Assembly: GCF_902459465.1 (NCBI RefSeq)
Contig: NC_047082.1
Span: 10,104,545 to 10,168,544 of the forward strand
Length of the DNA: 64,000 nt
DNA from: Asterias rubens
Lineage: Eukaryota > Echinodermata > Asteroidea > Forcipulatida > Asteriidae
Direction: 5' to 3'
Below are positions 63,759 to 64,000 of this stretch, one piece after another. Each line of letters starts with the position of its first letter. Positions within the stretch are counted from its first letter, which is position 1. The position numbers were made by a program, and so were the translations under genes. The notes below the pieces were generated by a model, which searched no databases, was not told the DNA's origin, and saw only the letters and a program-made list of their open reading frames with translations.

Positions 63759-64000
63759 TAAAGACAGAGGACACTATTGGTTATTGTCAAAGACCAGTCT
63801 TCTCACTTGGTGTATCTCAACATTTGCATAAAATAACAAACCTGTGAAAATTTGAGCTCAATTGGTCGTCGAAGTTGCGAGATAAAAATGAAATAAAAAA
63901 CACCCTTGTCACACGAAGTTGTGTGCGTTTAGATGGTTGATTTCGAGACCTCAAGGTCTCGAAATCAAATTCGTGGAAAATTACTTCTTTCTCGAAAACT
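63759..64000. mobile_element. M1 element cut by the window end
   Basis: AAAGACAGAGGACACTATTGG start, then the usual TTTGAGCTCAATTGGTCGTCG and GAGACCTCAAGGTCTCGAA centre. Confidence 0.75.

Overview
This is a eukaryotic (metazoan) genomic window. Genes are split by GT-AG introns, coding density is low, and the space between exons is packed with short inverted-repeat elements, tRNA-derived SINEs and simple repeats. The gene content (secreted Ig/WxxW/LamG/discoidin protein, C-type lectin, fibrinogen-related protein, XK-related scramblase, CABIT protein), together with dispersed repeats that I associate from memory with echinoderm genomes, points to an echinoderm, most likely a sea star. That identification is an inference and no database was searched. 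All exon joins were made by eye from splice consensus, reading phase and domain logic.

Layout. (A) 2-3986, plus strand: the 3' part of a gene for a type I membrane protein. Five near-identical tandem exons, all phase 1-1, encode a Ser/Thr/Asp-rich extracellular repeat. They are followed by a short basic exon, a transmembrane exon and a 64-residue tail. (B) 7582-23899, plus strand: a complete 21-exon gene for a secreted protein of about 1383 residues. Its order is signal peptide, WxxW, LamG-like, Ig, WxxW, WxxW, Ig, F5/8C (discoidin), four Ig, short tail. Nearly all domain borders are phase-1 introns. (C) 28314-29009, minus strand: an intronless secreted C-type lectin with a Cys-rich PAN/apple-like C-terminus. 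(D) 41804-45076, minus strand: a four-exon fibrinogen-related protein with signal peptide and coiled coil. (E) 47239-54091, plus strand: a six-exon XK-related (XKR) membrane protein with an exceptionally long disordered C-terminal tail. (F) 59420-63683 and beyond, plus strand: the 5' part of a CABIT-domain (GAREM/THEMIS-like) gene, running off the window.

The stretch 34.9-39.1 kb has no clear protein gene but holds several exon-like pieces and repeated exon-like modules, perhaps a long noncoding RNA. The rest of the non-genic space is explained mainly by about ten families of inverted-repeat (MITE-like) elements. The dominant one (called M1 here, about 385 bp) carries TTAA at both ends. There is also a five-copy 190-bp satellite, several minisatellites and GTC/GTT microsatellites.

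A to D are all predicted extracellular or cell-surface recognition proteins. E and F belong to families linked to apoptotic lipid scrambling and to receptor signalling. The neighbourhood therefore reads as a recognition/adhesion gene region, but no joint function can be shown from sequence. The most unusual items are the tandem-exon receptor, the domain architecture of gene B, and an inverted 37-bp copy of a gene B exon lying in a microsatellite of the preceding intron.
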